DNA of 6,328 nucleotides from an uncultured Collinsella sp. (GTDB lineage Bacteria; Actinomycetota; Coriobacteriia; Coriobacteriales; Coriobacteriaceae), in the NCBI GenBank assembly GCA_900550205.1, contig URRJ01000103.1, forward strand, positions 1-6,328. Direction: 5' to 3'. The notes beneath the pieces were generated by a model. It was not told where the DNA came from. It saw only the letters and a list, made by a program, of their open reading frames with translations, and searched no databases. A program made the position numbers and the translations under genes. Below, piece after piece: positions 5,445 to 6,328 of this stretch (its first letter is position 1; the number at the start of each line of letters is the position of its first letter).

Positions 5445-5477
5445 AAAAAAGGCGCTGAGCCATATGGCCCAGCGCCC
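5445..5477 (-). terminator. Rho-independent terminator of enolase
   Basis: An 11-bp stem (5451-5461 with 5466-5476, ggcgctgagcc / ggcccagcgcc) around an ATAT loop is followed on the minus strand by six T's (complement of 5445-5450). The one imperfect position becomes a G-U pair in minus-strand RNA. It starts about 73 bases after the eno stop codon and separates eno from ftsB-ppx. Confidence 0.9.
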
Positions 5478-5549
5478 AATGGTGCTCAACAGTGCCCGAC
5501 GGGAGCAAGGCGAATCCGAGTCAGCCCCGCCCCCGCACACACCGCTTGC

Positions 5550-6328
5550 CTAGCGAATGTTGTAGAACGCGGCCTTGCCGGCGTAGCGCGCGCTGCCCTC
5601 GAGCTCGTCCTCGATACGGATGAGCTGGTTGTACTTGGCGATGCGATCGCTACGGCACGGGGCGCCCGACTTGATCTGGCCGGCATTGACGCCCACGACC
5701 AGGTCGGCGATCGTGGAATCCTCGGTCTCGCCGGAGCGGTGACTCACGATGCAAGCGTAGCCGGCCTCCTTGGCGGTCTCGATAGCCTCCAGCGACTCGG
5801 TGAGCGTGCCGATCTGGTTGACCTTGACCAGAATCGCGTTGGCGGCGCCCAGCTCGATGCCCTTCTTGAGGCGCTCGGTGTTGGTGACGAACAGGTCGTC
5901 GCCCACCAGCTGCACCTTGTTGCCAATGCGACGGGTGAGCTCAACCCAGCCGTCCCAATCCTCCTCGGCCATGCCGTCCTCGATGGAGATGATGGGATAG
6001 GTGTCGACGAGCTTCTCCCAGTAATCGACCATCTGGGCGCTCGTGTACTCAACGCCCTCGCCCTTGAGCTCGTACATACCGGTCTCGGCGTTGTAGAACT
6101 CGGTGGACGCCGGATCCATTGCGTACATGAAGTCGACACCGGGCTTAAAGCCGGCCTTCTCGACGGCCTTGGTGATGTACTCGAATGGTTCGGCGTTGGT
6201 CTTGAGGTTGGGCGCGAAACCGCCCTCGTCGCCCACGCCGCCGCCCAGGCCGGCCTTGTGCAGCACGCCCTTGAGGGTATGGTAGACCTCGGCGCACCAG
6301 CGCAGGCCCTCGGCAAAGCTCGGGGCGC
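5550..6328 (-). CDS. eno: enolase (phosphopyruvate hydratase), C-terminal 258 residues; start beyond window
   Basis: Enolase interconverts 2-phosphoglycerate and phosphoenolpyruvate in glycolysis, in the cytoplasm, using Mg2+. About 60 percent of the usual ~430-residue protein is visible, from APSFAEGLRWCAEVYHTLK to the C-terminus GKAAFYNIR. The barrel motifs appear in the expected order: VGDEGGFAPNL (the Glu of the catalytic pair), MDPASTEFY (a metal-ligand Asp), IISIEDGMAEEDWDGW (metal-ligand Glu), VGDDLFVTN (metal-ligand Asp), ILVKVNQIGTLTE (the catalytic-base Lys), VSHRSGETEDSTIADLVV, and SGAPCRSDRIAKYNQL near the end. Nothing essential is missing in the visible part. The phosphoenolpyruvate it makes is also the phosphate donor for PTS proteins such as the IIB encoded earlier in the window. 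The minus-strand order eno, ftsB, ppx is the arrangement seen in Actinobacteria. Confidence 0.97.
   Translation of the reverse strand, partial: APSFAEGLRWCAEVYHTLKGVLHKAGLGGGVGDEGGFAPNLKTNAEPFEYITKAVEKAGFKPGVDFMYAMDPASTEFYNAETGMYELKGEGVEYTSAQMVDYWEKLVDTYPIISIEDGMAEEDWDGWVELTRRIGNKVQLVGDDLFVTNTERLKKGIELGAANAILVKVNQIGTLTESLEAIETAKEAGYACIVSHRSGETEDSTIADLVVGVNAGQIKSGAPCRSDRIAKYNQLIRIEDELEGSARYAGKAAFYNIR

Noticed and set aside
5354..5479. Longer ftsB start giving 298 residues
   Set aside because: The extension would begin near the enolase terminator stem and run through the likely ftsB promoter.
5744..6316. 190-residue open frame on the minus strand
   Set aside because: It is a shifted frame of enolase, dominated by Ser, Arg and Pro, with no motif.
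1..6328. CRISPR array, phage genes, toxin-antitoxin pair or intact insertion sequence
   Set aside because: No regularly spaced direct repeats, transposase, integrase or toxin-like small gene pair is visible on either strand.

Overview
The window looks like chromosomal DNA from a high-GC Gram-positive bacterium of the Coriobacteriia, most likely a Collinsella-like gut actinobacterium. This is inferred from four things: G/C-ending codons throughout, the enolase - septum-initiator - Ppx/GppA gene order typical of Actinobacteria, a PTS IIB protein of the galactitol type, and a VOC protein resembling the domain found with KDPG aldolases in gut anaerobes. No database search was possible, so the genus is a guess.

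Layout, left to right. (1) Plus strand, 2-1586: the DNA-binding C-terminus of an OmpR/PhoB response regulator, cut by the window edge, overlaps a complete 431-residue membrane sensor histidine kinase by 17 bases. Together they form a two-component system of unknown signal. (2) 1587-1879, no convincing gene: a 168-bp imperfect palindrome (1609-1776) that looks like a dispersed or MITE-like element, then a strong bidirectional terminator (1820-1856). (3) Minus strand, 1880-2553: a two-gene unit encoding a lone PTS IIB protein and a single-domain VOC protein. (4) A divergent intergenic stretch of 163 bases (2554-2716) with a good TATAAT box for the plus-strand gene. (5) Plus strand, 2717-3340: an unrecognised 207-residue protein with one N-terminal membrane anchor and a TPR-like helical domain. 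(6) tRNA-Leu(UAA) with encoded CCA at 3372-3456, followed by a hairpin terminator. (7) Minus strand, 3561-6328: enolase (C-terminal 258 residues; its start lies beyond the window), its terminator, then a separate promoter driving an FtsB/DivIC-type division protein and a Ppx/GppA phosphatase.

The gene groups are ordinary housekeeping or regulatory units: signal transduction, sugar PTS, translation, glycolysis, cell division and phosphate or alarmone metabolism. I see no defence system, CRISPR array, phage or intact transposon. The points most worth a second look are the long palindrome, the PTS IIB/VOC pair without IIA or IIC partners, the unknown membrane-anchored helical protein, and the actinobacterial eno-ftsB-ppx cluster without a gene between ftsB and ppx.
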